The notes under the pieces: generated by a model
Databases searched by the model: none
Told to the model about the DNA's origin: nothing
The model's input: only the letters and a program-made list of their open reading frames with translations
Program-made: the position numbers and the translations under genes
NCBI GenBank assembly: GCA_902790175.1
Contig: CADAQZ010000012.1
Coordinates: 19,166-83,165, forward strand
Direction: 5' to 3'
Origin: an uncultured Eubacteriales bacterium
GTDB taxonomy: Bacteria > Bacillota > Clostridia > Christensenellales > Aristaeellaceae
DNA length: 64,000 bases
In this document: positions 1 to 8,644 of the stretch, in pieces
How positions within the stretch are numbered: position 1 is the stretch's first letter
Layout of the letters: each line of letters starts with the position of its first letter

Positions 1-591
1 CTGGGCGTGGAGAACATCGAGAAGGTCGGCGCCATCGGCATTCCCGGCTACGGCTGGCAGGCGCGGATCATCGACGAGCAGGGTAATGATGTCAAACAGG
101 GCGAGGTCGGCGAGCTGGCCGTGAAGGGCCCCGGCGTCATGACCTGCTACTACAAGGACGAGAAGGCCACCGCCGAGGTGCTGCGTGACGGCTGGCTCTG
201 GACCGGCGACATGGCCATGCAGGACGAGGACGGCTTCATCTACCTGGTGGACCGCAAGAAGGACGTCATCATCACCGGCGGCGAGAACCTCTATCCGGTG
301 CAGATCGAGGACTTCCTGCGCGCGCATCCCGCCATCAAGGACGTGGCCGTGATCGGCATCCCGCACCCGCGCCTGGGCGAGATCGCCGCGGCGATTATCG
401 AGCTCAAGAGCGGCGCGACGGCCACCGAGGCGGACATCGAGGAGTTCTGCAAGGGCATGCCGCGCTACAAGCGCCCCCGCAGGATCATCTTCGCCACCGT
501 GCCGCGCAATCCCACCGGCAAGATCGAAAAACCGAAGCTGCGCGAGATCTACGGCGCCAAGCAGCTCGTCGCCGAGCAGGTGGAGAGCTGA
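1..591 (+). CDS. Acyl-CoA synthetase (AMP-forming), C-terminal part, cut by window edge
   Basis: The frame is open from the first base, so the gene starts outside the window; about 196 codons are visible, ending in TGA at 589-591. The C-terminal half of an ANL-superfamily adenylating enzyme is seen: the GWLWTGD segment, the hinge region DRKKDVIITGGENLYP that precedes the C-terminal subdomain, and PTGKIEK near the end holding the catalytic lysine. Such enzymes activate a carboxylic acid to acyl-AMP and then acyl-CoA. The substrate cannot be told without the N-terminal pocket. A phenylacetate-CoA ligase follows on the same strand after a 206-bp repeat-filled gap, so the two may share a catabolic theme, which is inference. 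Confidence 0.9.
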   Translation: MGVENIEKVGAIGIPGYGWQARIIDEQGNDVKQGEVGELAVKGPGVMTCYYKDEKATAEVLRDGWLWTGDMAMQDEDGFIYLVDRKKDVIITGGENLYPVQIEDFLRAHPAIKDVAVIGIPHPRLGEIAAAIIELKSGATATEADIEEFCKGMPRYKRPRRIIFATVPRNPTGKIEKPKLREIYGAKQLVAEQVES

Positions 592-601
592 GAGGCGATA
601 G

Positions 602-640
602 TTTAGAGTGGAGAGTTGAGAGTGGAGAGTGGAGAGTGAG
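602..640. repeat. Heptanucleotide array (AGAGTGG/AGAGTTG units)
   Basis: About five head-to-tail 7-mers of the type AGAGTGG, AGAGTTG, AGAGTGG, AGAGTGG, AGAGTGA lie directly after the first gene. It is one of many arrays with the same period in this window (see findings). A GC-rich hairpin (arms 651-658 and 662-669) and a second repeat module at 695-743 follow, so the whole 592-797 gap is repeat DNA with no gene. Confidence 0.85.
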
Positions 641-694
641 GAAGCTGTAGGGGCGGCGATGCGCCGCCCGCCCGCGCCCGCCCCCGCGCCTACC

Positions 695-743
695 TTGCCT
701 CCCCTGTGTAAGGGGAGGTGGCCCGTAGGGCCGGAGGGGTTGT
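695..743. repeat. GC-rich double-hairpin intergenic module, copy 1
   Basis: Two adjacent small hairpins: CCTCCCC pairing with GGGGAGG, then GGCCC pairing with GGGCC, ending in GGAGGGGTTGT. Near-identical copies lie at 11700-11748, 31839-31884 and 50826-50871, and looser relatives at 39060-39115 and 61983-62156. All are intergenic. It encodes nothing recognisable. Confidence 0.85.
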
Positions 744-797
744 CGTCCCCCGCCCGCGCATCATCCCCAGTTACGATCGGAAGGATAGGTTGAGAAC

Positions 798-2120
798 ATG
801 AGCCAAACTGAACGGAGAATCTACAACCCCGCCGTCGAGTGCATCAGCCGGGACGAGCTGCACAAGCTGCAGGGCGAGCGGCTGGTGAAGACCGTGAAGC
901 GGGAGTACGAGAACGTGCCGGTCTACCGCGCGCGCATGGACGCCGCGGGCGTCAAGCCCGAGGACATCCGCGGGCTGGAGGATCTGAAGTACCTGCCCTT
1001 CATGGAGAAGACGGACCTGCGGGACTACTATCCCTTCCAGCTGTTCGCCTCCCCGAAGAAGGACATCATCCGCATCCAGGGCTCCTCCGGCACCACCGGC
1101 AAGCCCATCGTTTCGGGCTACACCCGCAATGACATCGAGGTCTGGAGCGAGATGATGGCCCGCACGCTGACCGCCGCGGGCTGTACCGACGAGGACATCG
1201 TGCAGGTCACCTACGGCCTGGGCCTGTTCACCGGCGGCTTCGGCGCGTATCAGGGCGCGGACAAGCTGGGCGCGATGGTCATCCCGATGTCCAGCGGCAA
1301 CACCCAGCGCCAGATCACGATGATGAAGGACCTGGGAACCACGATCCTCTGCTGCACGCCCTCCTACGCCACCTACCTGGGCGAGACCATCCGCGAGATG
1401 GGCATTGACCCGGCCAAGGACCTGAAGCTGAAGGCGGGCTGCTTCGGCGCAGAGCCCTGGACCGAGGAGATGCGCGTGCGCATCGAGCAGCTTCTGAACA
1501 TCGATGCCTGCGACATCTACGGCCTGACGGAGATCGCCGGCCCCGGCGTGGCGTTCGAGTGCCTGGAGAAGCACGGCATGCACATCAACGAGGACCACGT
1601 GATCGCCGAGATCATCAACCCGACCACCGGCGAGCAGCTGCCCTACGGCATGCCCGGCGAGCTGGTGTTCACCACGATCACCAAGACCGGCATGCCCATG
1701 CTGCGCTACCGCACGCACGACATCTGCACGCTGACGGACGACAAGTGCCGCTGCGGGCGCACGCTGGCCCGCATGGGCCGCATCACTGGCCGCACCGACG
1801 ACATGCTGGTCATCCGCGGCGTCAACGTGTTCCCCAGCCAGATCGAATCGGTGCTGGTGGGCGCGGACGGCGTCGCCCCGCACTACATGCTCGTCGTGGA
1901 CCGCGTGAATTCCTCCGACACGCTGGAGGTGCAGGTGGAGCTGACCGAGGACATGTTCGGCGACACCGTGTCCCACATCGAGAACGTGCGCAAGTACATC
2001 ACCGGCCAGATCAAGTCCGTGGTGGGCATCGCCTCCAAGGTGACGCTGGTCGCGCCCAAGTCCATCCCGCGCAGCGAGGGCAAGGCCAAGCGCGTGATCG
2101 ACAAACGCAATCTTCATTAA
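798..2120 (+). CDS. paaK: Phenylacetate-CoA ligase
   Basis: Predicted 440-residue AMP-forming ligase making phenylacetyl-CoA (or a related aryl-CoA) from the acid, ATP and CoA. The P-loop-like signature SSGTTGKP is near residues 96-103, YGLTEIAGPG near the middle, and a Cys-containing stretch DDKCRCGRT before the C-terminal domain, all typical of the PaaK family, whose usual length is about 430-440. The ATG at 798 follows a purine-rich GGAAGGATAGG. The next gene, an ACT-domain protein, starts 13 bp after the stop; this pair is common beside indolepyruvate or 2-oxoacid ferredoxin oxidoreductases in anaerobes, where the ligase handles aryl acids from aromatic amino-acid breakdown. The natural substrate is not proven by sequence. 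Confidence 0.95.
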   Translation: MSQTERRIYNPAVECISRDELHKLQGERLVKTVKREYENVPVYRARMDAAGVKPEDIRGLEDLKYLPFMEKTDLRDYYPFQLFASPKKDIIRIQGSSGTTGKPIVSGYTRNDIEVWSEMMARTLTAAGCTDEDIVQVTYGLGLFTGGFGAYQGADKLGAMVIPMSSGNTQRQITMMKDLGTTILCCTPSYATYLGETIREMGIDPAKDLKLKAGCFGAEPWTEEMRVRIEQLLNIDACDIYGLTEIAGPGVAFECLEKHGMHINEDHVIAEIINPTTGEQLPYGMPGELVFTTITKTGMPMLRYRTHDICTLTDDKCRCGRTLARMGRITGRTDDMLVIRGVNVFPSQIESVLVGADGVAPHYMLVVDRVNSSDTLEVQVELTEDMFGDTVSHIENVRKYITGQIKSVVGIASKVTLVAPKSIPRSEGKAKRVIDKRNLH

Positions 2121-2133
2121 GGAGGGGCTGGCC

Positions 2134-2574
2134 GTGTTTATCAAGCAGATTTCCGTATTCCTCGAGAACCACCCCGGCGCGCTGCGGGAGATGACCGAGC
2201 TGCTGGGCAAGGGCGGCGTGGACATGCTGGCGCTGTCCGTGGCCGACACGCAGAACTTCGGCATCATTCGCATCATCGTGTCCAGCGACCAGATCGACCC
2301 CGCCGTGGAGGCGCTGCGCGCGAACGGCTACATCGCCAAGGTGAACCACGTGATTTGCGCCGAGGTGCCGGATCGGCCGCTGGGCCTGTGCGAGCTCTTG
2401 GCCCTGGTCGAGAAGGCGGGCCTGTCCGTGGAGTACATGTACTCGTTCCTGCGCGCGTCCCGCCCCGGCGAGGCCGCGCTGATCCTGCGCTTCTCCAACG
2501 GCGAAAAGGCCGCCAAGCTGTTCCAGATGAACAGCATCAAGACCCTCAGCCAGGAGGATGTGGACGGAATGTGA
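2134..2574 (+). CDS. Tandem ACT-domain protein linked to PaaK
   Basis: 146 residues from a GTG at 2134 with GGAGGGG just upstream. Two ACT modules can be read: residues 3-65 (QISVFLENHPGALREMTELL is a classic ACT opening) and 70-140 (LGLCELLALVEKAGLSVEYMY). ACT domains usually bind amino acids and control enzyme activity, so an allosteric partner for the ligase is likely but inferred. There are 13 bp between paaK and this gene, so they are probably co-transcribed. Its last 29 bp overlap the convergent end of the minus-strand protease gene. Confidence 0.9.
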   Translation: MFIKQISVFLENHPGALREMTELLGKGGVDMLALSVADTQNFGIIRIIVSSDQIDPAVEALRANGYIAKVNHVICAEVPDRPLGLCELLALVEKAGLSVEYMYSFLRASRPGEAALILRFSNGEKAAKLFQMNSIKTLSQEDVDGM

Positions 2575-3430
2575 TCGCATCTTCGATCGTCAGATCCGCG
2601 TTGCGTTCCAATACTGCCCTCAGCAGCCGCCGGTCGTCCGTGAAGGACACCAGGCGGCTGCCGCTGTATACGGCGTAGAGCGTGAGGGCGTCGGCGCGGG
2701 CGGCGCGCAAGGCCGCGCGGGCGGGACAGTCGCCGCCGACGGCCCACACCCGGGCGGGGACGGGCGCAGTCAGGGGCTTGAGTTCAGACAGCAGCGCCTT
2801 CAGCCGCGCGCCGGAGAGCGCCCGGCGCTCGTCGCCCGCCGAGGCCAGCAGGAACACCGCGGCGAACACGGGGGAGAGGTTGAGTCGCCGCCCGGACAGC
2901 GCCGGGATGGCGGCCAGCGCGACGAGCAGCAGCGCCGTGAGCCGCCCCAGCCAGATGCCGACCTCCGCCGCGCGGGCGCGTCCGAGCCTTCCCTCCAGCA
3001 GCGCGTAGAGCATCCGCCCGCCGTCCAGCGGCAGCGCCGGGAGCAGGTTGAACAGCCCAAGCATCAAATTGGTGCGCACCAGCGCCAGCGCGAGGGCGGG
3101 GGAGATGAGCCGCCAGTGGGCCAACGCCGCCGAGGTCGTGAGCGCGATCAGGCTGCCGACGGGGCCCGCCGCCGCGACGGCCAGCAGCTTTGCCGGGGCC
3201 AGCGCGTAGGGGTTTTCCAGCGCGATGGCCCCGCCGAAGGGCATCAGCTTCAGCTGAGAAACGCCCACGCCCAGCGCCTTCGCCGCCAGCAGGTGGGCCG
3301 CCTCGTGAGCTGCTAGGCCGACCAACAGCGCCGCCACCTCCTCGCGCGCGCCCAAAAACAGCGCCGCCGCGGGCATCATCAGCGCCAGCGGGTGCGCCTT
3401 CACGCGCGTGCGGCCGACCGCGAGCGCCAC
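2546..3430 (-). CDS. spoIVFB: Site-2 (M50) intramembrane metalloprotease, SpoIVFB-like
   Basis: 294 residues. The zinc motif H42-E43-A-A-H46 sits in the first half and the second conserved motif NLLPALPLDGGR places Asp136 as third metal ligand; several hydrophobic helices surround both. In spore formers SpoIVFB cuts pro-sigma-K in the mother cell. The C-terminal tail of about 90 residues resembles a CBS-like regulatory region but is weak. Start is a GTG whose first base is the last base of the upstream TAG, so it is translationally coupled to the SpoIVFA-like gene. It is the last gene of the shape operon and runs tail-to-tail into the ACT gene. Pro-sigma-K itself is not in the window, so the substrate is inferred. 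Confidence 0.88.
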   Translation of the reverse strand: MALAVGRTRVKAHPLALMMPAAALFLGAREEVAALLVGLAAHEAAHLLAAKALGVGVSQLKLMPFGGAIALENPYALAPAKLLAVAAAGPVGSLIALTTSAALAHWRLISPALALALVRTNLMLGLFNLLPALPLDGGRMLYALLEGRLGRARAAEVGIWLGRLTALLLVALAAIPALSGRRLNLSPVFAAVFLLASAGDERRALSGARLKALLSELKPLTAPVPARVWAVGGDCPARAALRAARADALTLYAVYSGSRLVSFTDDRRLLRAVLERNADLTIEDAITFRPHPPG

Positions 3431-4173
3431 TACAGCGCCAGCCTTTCCGACGGGTCGATCGACTCGCCGCCGCTGCGCAGCTCAAAGTAGAGCCCCCCGC
3501 CGCTCGTGCCGAGCGCGTCGCCGCGGTTCACCGCGTCGCCCTGCGCGACATTCACCTCGGAGAGGTTCGCGTACACGCTCTCCAGGCCCTCGCCGTGGTC
3601 CACCAGCACGCCGAACAGCCCGCCGGAGAGGGGGCTGACGGCCGTGACCGTGCCCGCGCCGACGCTGCGCACCGCGGCATTCGCGCCGTCGAACAGCGTC
3701 CAGGGCTGCAGCGCGCTCCAGGCGTGCGCGATCGTGGCGTCCGTGGGCCGCGACATCTGACCGCCGCCGGACACGTTCAGGAAAACCAGCGCCGACTCCG
3801 GCATCAGGTTGCGCACGAAGGTCAGTTCGCCCAGCGAGTCGTCCAGGTCGATGCGCATGGTCAGCGCCCGCTGGATGCCCTCGCGGGCCTTCTGCGCCCA
3901 GGGCTGGCGCACGTTTCCCAGCGCCAGCACCCCCAGCAGCACCGCGCACGCGATGGCGCTGTTGCGCAGCAGCCGGTCGGAGAACGTGGCGCGCGGGCGT
4001 GGCGCGCGGGGCTGGCCGCGCTTTTTGCCGGGATGGCCCGGCTTTGCCGGGTCGGAGGGAGTATTCCCGCGCCTCGGGCTTTCCGTCTTTTTCCGCTTTC
4101 GGATCTCTGCCGGTCTCGCCCTTCCCTCCGGCGGCATCTGCGTGTGAATGGTCAGCGTGCTGTTTTCAGACAT
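3430..4173 (-). CDS. spoIVFA: SpoIVFA-like membrane protein with degenerate M23 (LytM) domain
   Basis: 247 residues: a basic, proline-rich N-terminus, one membrane helix at about residues 67-87 (AIACAVLLGVLALG), an extracytoplasmic linker, and a C-terminal LytM/M23 fold at about 155-245. The metal-binding positions are not kept: the family YAHL is YANL here and the family LHFEVR is LYFELR, so a regulatory rather than hydrolytic role is expected, as for SpoIVFA, which anchors and restrains SpoIVFB. The stop overlaps the protease start by one base. The start has the strong ribosome site GGGAGGGA. A non-catalytic peptidoglycan-binding protein is the main alternative. Confidence 0.85.
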   Translation of the reverse strand: MSENSTLTIHTQMPPEGRARPAEIRKRKKTESPRRGNTPSDPAKPGHPGKKRGQPRAPRPRATFSDRLLRNSAIACAVLLGVLALGNVRQPWAQKAREGIQRALTMRIDLDDSLGELTFVRNLMPESALVFLNVSGGGQMSRPTDATIAHAWSALQPWTLFDGANAAVRSVGAGTVTAVSPLSGGLFGVLVDHGEGLESVYANLSEVNVAQGDAVNRGDALGTSGGGLYFELRSGGESIDPSERLAL

Positions 4174-4204
4174 AAAAATCCCTCCCGTCGTTCAAGCGTA
4201 TGCG

Positions 4205-4282
4205 GGAGGGGGAAAGATTAGAGTTGAGAGTGAAGAGTGGAGAGTGAAGCTGCCGTGCGGCTGCTTTCTTATCTCTAAACTC
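4205..4282. repeat. Facing heptad arrays between rodA and spoIVFA
   Basis: Direct 7-mers (AGAGTTG, AGAGTGA, AGAGTGG) face an inverted run reading CTCTAAACTCTC about 30 bp away, with a small GC hairpin (CTGCCGTGCGGC) between them. This fills the 101-bp gap, so the operon transcript would carry a sizeable hairpin here. Confidence 0.75.
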
Positions 4283-5522
4283 TCTTGAGTTCCACGACCT
4301 TCTCCGTGCCGGTCTTTTGGCGCTGTTCGTGCTGGCGCGAGCGCATCACCACGTTCATCACCAGGCCGATGCCCATCATGTTGGTGAGCATGTTGCTGCC
4401 GCCGTAGCTGACGAACGGCAGCGGGATGCCTGTGACCGGCAGAAGCCCGATCACCATGCCGATGTTTTCGACCACGTGGAACAGCAGCATGGCCATCACG
4501 CCCACGATGACGTAGGAGCCGTAGGCATCCTTCGTGCGCATCGCCAGCACGATCAGCCGCGCGATCAGCAGGATGTAGGCCAATATCAGCGACGCGCCGC
4601 CCACCAGGCCGAACGACTCGCACACGATGGCGAATATGAAGTCGGTATGGTCGTCGGAGATGTAGCCCAGCGAGGCGAAGCTGCCGGGCGAGACGATGCC
4701 CTTGCCCAGTATGCCGCCTGAGCCGATGGCGATCTGGCCGTTGATGATCTGCCGGGCCTCGTCGGGGTAGGCCTCCGGGTCCAGCCACATCAGTATGCGC
4801 GTGAAGCGGAAGTTGTCCGAGCCGGAGTTGTTCATGAAGTACCACAGCGGGATCATCAGCAGCACCATCACGCCGATCACGCCCCAGATCAGCTTGCTGC
4901 TGGTGCCGGACACGAACACCATCACGCTGAACACCGCCAGGTACACCAGCGCCGTGCCCACGTCCGGCTGGGCCACGATCAGCACCATCGGGATGCCCAC
5001 GTAGATGGCCAGCGGGATCACGTCGTGGATCGACATGATGGGCTTCACGCGCACGCAGAACGCCTTTGCCAGCGCGATGATGATGGCGATCTTGCACATC
5101 TCCGACGGCTGGAAGCCGCGGTCGCTGCCCCAGTTGAAGAAGGCGGTCATGCCGCCGCGGCCCGCCTGTGCCAGCAGCAGCGTCAGCGACAGCAGTATGA
5201 TCTGCGCGGCGTAGATGGTGTTGGCGTAGTGCTCGTAGAGCTGGTAGGGGAAGAATATGACGGCGGCCATGGCCACCAGGCCCGCGCCGATCCAGATCAG
5301 CTGCAGGCGGGAGTAGGTGATGGGCTGGGTAGCCAGCATGTCGATGACGTTCGCCGGCGTTTCCGTCACCTGCGTGGACGTGGCCGAGAAGATGCACACG
5401 ACGCCGAACAGCGAAATGACGAGCACGATGATCAACAGGGGCCAGTCAAAATACTTCATCAGGCTCCTGTCGAAGCGGTTGTCCTTGATGTACTTGAAAA
5501 ACGCTCTGATTCTGGATAACAT
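4275..5522 (-). CDS. rodA: Peptidoglycan glycosyltransferase RodA (SEDS family)
   Basis: 415 residues with about ten membrane helices and the SEDS signature near the C-terminus (PLPFVSYGGSNMLTNMMGIG). SEDS proteins polymerise lipid II glycan strands; RodA works with a class B PBP in the elongasome. The neighbour immediately upstream (10 bp gap) is the PBP2-like transpeptidase, and mreBCD lie before that, which favours RodA over FtsW or SpoVE. Length is slightly above the usual 370-400. Start ATG at 5522 has the weak ribosome site AAGGGAA. Confidence 0.95.
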   Translation of the reverse strand: MLSRIRAFFKYIKDNRFDRSLMKYFDWPLLIIVLVISLFGVVCIFSATSTQVTETPANVIDMLATQPITYSRLQLIWIGAGLVAMAAVIFFPYQLYEHYANTIYAAQIILLSLTLLLAQAGRGGMTAFFNWGSDRGFQPSEMCKIAIIIALAKAFCVRVKPIMSIHDVIPLAIYVGIPMVLIVAQPDVGTALVYLAVFSVMVFVSGTSSKLIWGVIGVMVLLMIPLWYFMNNSGSDNFRFTRILMWLDPEAYPDEARQIINGQIAIGSGGILGKGIVSPGSFASLGYISDDHTDFIFAIVCESFGLVGGASLILAYILLIARLIVLAMRTKDAYGSYVIVGVMAMLLFHVVENIGMVIGLLPVTGIPLPFVSYGGSNMLTNMMGIGLVMNVVMRSRQHEQRQKTGTEKVVELKRV

Positions 5523-5532
5523 GGTGTTTCCC

Positions 5533-8013
5533 TTATTCTGCCATACTGAACTCCGTCGGCACGGTGAATTCCTCGCTGTGCTGGAGGGAGTCCAGGTAGT
5601 ACTCGATCACGGGCTTAATGGCGTAGGCGGAGTACGCGCCGGCATAGCCGTTCTGCACGTAGCAGACCACGACGACCTTCGGGCTGTCCGCCGGGGCGTA
5701 GGCGACCATCCAGCTGTTGTTCTCCACGTCCAGCTCCGTGCGCTGGGAGGTTCCGGTCTTGGCGGCGATCTTGTACTTGCTGTCCTTGAAGAACTTGGCC
5801 GCGGTACCGCCGGCCACCTCGTCGGTAACGTCCTCCATGCCCGCGCGGATGGTGGCGAAGTAGAGGGGGTCGCTGTCGATCTGGTTGGCGACGATCGGCT
5901 GCTTCTCCAGCACCACGGCCCCGTCCGGCGCGATGATCTTGTCCACGATCTGCGCGTCGTACACGGTGCCGCCGTTGACGATGGCGCTGACGTAGCGCGC
6001 GACGGCCACGGGCGTCACCTGCGTGATGGACTGGCCGATGGCGCACATGATGGTCTCGTTCGGCGTCCAGTAGATGTCGGCCAGGTAGGTGACGAACGTG
6101 TTGACCATGTAGTGGCTGGAGATGTAGTCGCGCGGCAGGCCGATGTCGTACTGCAAGATCTCGCGGATGGGCTGATACCACTGCTCCTTGCTGTTGTAGC
6201 TGACGGCGATCTTCATCAGGTCGTTCAGGGCCTTTTCCAGCACCTCCGAGGACACGTTCATCTTGCGCTCGGCGATGATCTCCTCCAGCGTGGTCTTCAT
6301 GGCCGTGTAGGTCAGAAGCGGCTTGGCGGTGTTCTGCCAGGTTGGGCTGTTTTCCGGGTCGTAGAGCATGTGCTGGTTGCCCACGAAGCTGGTGGCCTCG
6401 CCGGGCAGCTCGATGTTGGTCTTGCTGGTGAGGCCCAGCGCCGCGGCCCATTGGTACAGCCGGTCGATGCCCAGCCGGTAGCCCACGGTGTAGAAGTACA
6501 TGTTGCAGCTGTTCTTCAGCGCCTTTTCGAGGTTCTGGTTCTGGTGCTCCTCCGGGTGGCTGGTCCAGCACTTGGCGGGCCGGTCGGCGTTGGTCTCGGT
6601 GAAGCCCTCGGGTCGGTCGTTGATGATCTCGTCCACGGTGATGACGCCCTCGGTGAGTCCGCCCAGCGCCGTACACATCTTGAAGATGGAACCGGGCGAA
6701 TCCTTGGTCCCGATGGCGCGGTTGAGCAGCGGGTTGTTGCCGGTCAGCACGGCGTCCCACAGCGTCGGGTCCACGCGGCCGTCGTTGAACATGCTCAGGT
6801 CGTAGCTGGGCACGCTCACCATGCCCAGCACCCGCCCGGTGTAGGGGTCCATGGCCACCATCGCGCCGGTCTCGGCCAGCTTGATCTCGCGGCCCTGCTC
6901 GGCGTATTCCTTCAGGATGTCCTCGTTCTCGCGCAGCCAGTGGCCCCAGCGCAGGGAATCTTCCTGGATGGCGTGGATGTCCTTGATGGCGCTCTCCAGC
7001 CGCGCGGCCATGTAGTTCTGCAAGTCCACGTCGATGGTCAGCACCACGGAATTGCCGTCGGTGGGCGCGGTGTAGGAAAGCTCGCGCACGGCCTTGCCGC
7101 GGGTGTCCACCTCCACGGCGCGGGTGCCCTGGCGGTACTGGATGTAGGGCGACAGCTGGTCCTCCAGGCTGCGCTCCACGCCGTCGGAGCCGATGTAGGC
7201 GTCGTTCGGGTAGCCCTGGTTCTGGTAGCTCTCCAGCTGGGATGCGGAGATCTTGCTGGTGTAGCCCACGATGTGGCAGGCCGTCTCGCCCTGGGGATAG
7301 ACGCGCGAGGAGCTCTCCTCCACGTCCACGCCCAGCAGGTCCAGCGCGCGGACCTCGATCTCGGACACGGTCTCGTAGCCCACGTCGTAGGCGATGGTCA
7401 CGGGCGTGGGCTTAAAGGCGTTCATGCGGCTCTCCTGCCACAGCGAGAGCACCTTCACGATCATGCTCTCCTCGGCGTCGCGGCCCAGCACGTCCAGCAC
7501 GCGATACTTCTGCACCAGCGTGCGGTACAGGTCCTCCTCGGGCACCTTGCTGACGTAGAAGTTGCTGCGCCACTGGCGCTCGCGGGTCTGCTCCACGGCG
7601 GCGCTGCCCGAGCCGCTGTCGAAGCGCCAGACGCCCTCCTCGTCCTTCTTCAGCCAAAAGTCGTTCACGGTGCTCTTGCCGTTGGACTCCACCAGCTTGA
7701 TCACGTCCACCAGCGTCTGCGTGTAGGCGAGGCGGTCGGCGTCGCTGTTCTTCAGCGGGTCGCGGTAGAAGGTGACGTTGAAGCTGCGGCGGTCGTAGGC
7801 GAGGGGCACCATGTTGGTGTCGTAGATGGTGCCGCGCATGCCGTAGAGCGTGATGGTCTTGGCCGAGCGCGTCTCAGCACGCTCGGAGTAGGTCTCGCCG
7901 CGGGAGCGGATCATCCAGTTGAGCCGCACGAAGAACGCGGCGAACACAAGCAGCAGTATGCCCGAGAGGATCAGCATGCGGCGCACAAACATGCGCTTGA
8001 GTTCCGGCTTCAA
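5533..8013 (-). CDS. mrdA: Class B penicillin-binding protein 2 (elongasome transpeptidase)
   Basis: 826 residues, longer than the usual 600-700. It has one N-terminal membrane helix (about residues 11-29), a pedestal/dimerisation region, and a C-terminal transpeptidase with S442-I-F-K (SxxK), S502-C-N (SxN) and K752-T-G-T-S (KTG). It crosslinks peptidoglycan during cylindrical growth as partner of RodA. The TTG start at 8013 overlaps the mreD stop as TTGA and is preceded by GGAGG at a 10-nt spacing. The extra length lies between the pedestal and the SxxK motif and again between SxN and KTG, and was not matched to any known insert. Confidence 0.95.
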   Translation of the reverse strand: MKPELKRMFVRRMLILSGILLLVFAAFFVRLNWMIRSRGETYSERAETRSAKTITLYGMRGTIYDTNMVPLAYDRRSFNVTFYRDPLKNSDADRLAYTQTLVDVIKLVESNGKSTVNDFWLKKDEEGVWRFDSGSGSAAVEQTRERQWRSNFYVSKVPEEDLYRTLVQKYRVLDVLGRDAEESMIVKVLSLWQESRMNAFKPTPVTIAYDVGYETVSEIEVRALDLLGVDVEESSSRVYPQGETACHIVGYTSKISASQLESYQNQGYPNDAYIGSDGVERSLEDQLSPYIQYRQGTRAVEVDTRGKAVRELSYTAPTDGNSVVLTIDVDLQNYMAARLESAIKDIHAIQEDSLRWGHWLRENEDILKEYAEQGREIKLAETGAMVAMDPYTGRVLGMVSVPSYDLSMFNDGRVDPTLWDAVLTGNNPLLNRAIGTKDSPGSIFKMCTALGGLTEGVITVDEIINDRPEGFTETNADRPAKCWTSHPEEHQNQNLEKALKNSCNMYFYTVGYRLGIDRLYQWAAALGLTSKTNIELPGEATSFVGNQHMLYDPENSPTWQNTAKPLLTYTAMKTTLEEIIAERKMNVSSEVLEKALNDLMKIAVSYNSKEQWYQPIREILQYDIGLPRDYISSHYMVNTFVTYLADIYWTPNETIMCAIGQSITQVTPVAVARYVSAIVNGGTVYDAQIVDKIIAPDGAVVLEKQPIVANQIDSDPLYFATIRAGMEDVTDEVAGGTAAKFFKDSKYKIAAKTGTSQRTELDVENNSWMVAYAPADSPKVVVVCYVQNGYAGAYSAYAIKPVIEYYLDSLQHSEEFTVPTEFSMAE

Positions 8014-8558
8014 AAGGATTTCACCTCCCTGTCGCGGGCGGACACGCGCGTGCGCTCGCTGCCCAGCAGGATGTGGTAGGCCAGCGGGCGCAGAAGCAGC
8101 GTCAGCGCGGTGACGATCAGCGCACGCAGCGCGATGTTCATAAAGTACATCCAGTGCAGCTCGGCGGTGTTGAAGTACTGGATCACCAGCAGCACGGCCT
8201 CGCCCGTCGCGTAGAGCACGAACACCCAGATGGCGCGCTGGAAGCGTTTGCGGCGCGCCAGGCGGCGGCCGGTGCGCAGGTGTTCGCCGGGGTTATAGAG
8301 GATCAGGCCGATCATGAATCCGACGGCCATAAAGAAGAATGTCATCAGCCCCAGCGTGCCGGAGGTGATGTCGATCAGCAGGCCCCCGATGGTGCCGTAC
8401 AGCAGCCCGCGCATGCGCCCCATCAGCATCCCGATCAGCAGCACGGCAACCACCGTCAGCGGCACGGCGTAAACGCCGCCATAGACGATGGGCAGCACGG
8501 TGGTGTCGAGGATGAAGGTTGCCAGGATCAGCAACGCGGGCGCAAATCGACGAAGCAA
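8010..8558 (-). CDS. mreD: Rod shape-determining protein MreD
   Basis: 182 residues, nearly all hydrophobic, with five to six membrane helices and short charged loops, matching MreD in length and character. It belongs to the elongasome scaffold with MreB, MreC, RodA and PBP2. The stop overlaps the PBP2 start. MreD sequences diverge strongly, so position between mreC and pbp2 carries much of the call. Confidence 0.9.
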   Translation of the reverse strand: MLRRFAPALLILATFILDTTVLPIVYGGVYAVPLTVVAVLLIGMLMGRMRGLLYGTIGGLLIDITSGTLGLMTFFFMAVGFMIGLILYNPGEHLRTGRRLARRKRFQRAIWVFVLYATGEAVLLVIQYFNTAELHWMYFMNIALRALIVTALTLLLRPLAYHILLGSERTRVSARDREVKSF

Positions 8559-8614
8559 AGTGTTAACCTCCAGAATGCTAAATCACTGACTTGCTGGGGG
8601 TATCGGGGGTGGCA

Positions 8615-8643
8615 GTGGCGGGGGAGCTTGCTCCCCCGTCCAC
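8615..8643. repeat. Hairpin CGGGGGAGC / GCTCCCCCG between mreC and mreD
   Basis: A perfect 9-bp stem (8619-8627 with 8630-8638) with TT as loop, inside a GTGG...CCAC frame. A close relative of the same module lies at about 47690-47720 in the pyrR leader region. There is no U-run, so it looks like a dispersed intergenic repeat rather than a terminator. Confidence 0.7.
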
Positions 8644-8644
8644 A

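Noticed and set aside
5317-8079. Very long plus-strand open frame opposite rodA and pbp2
   Set aside because: Its composition (His, Val, Gly, Leu and Arg runs) is that of the mirrored third-position GC bias; the minus strand encodes full-length proteins with all motifs.
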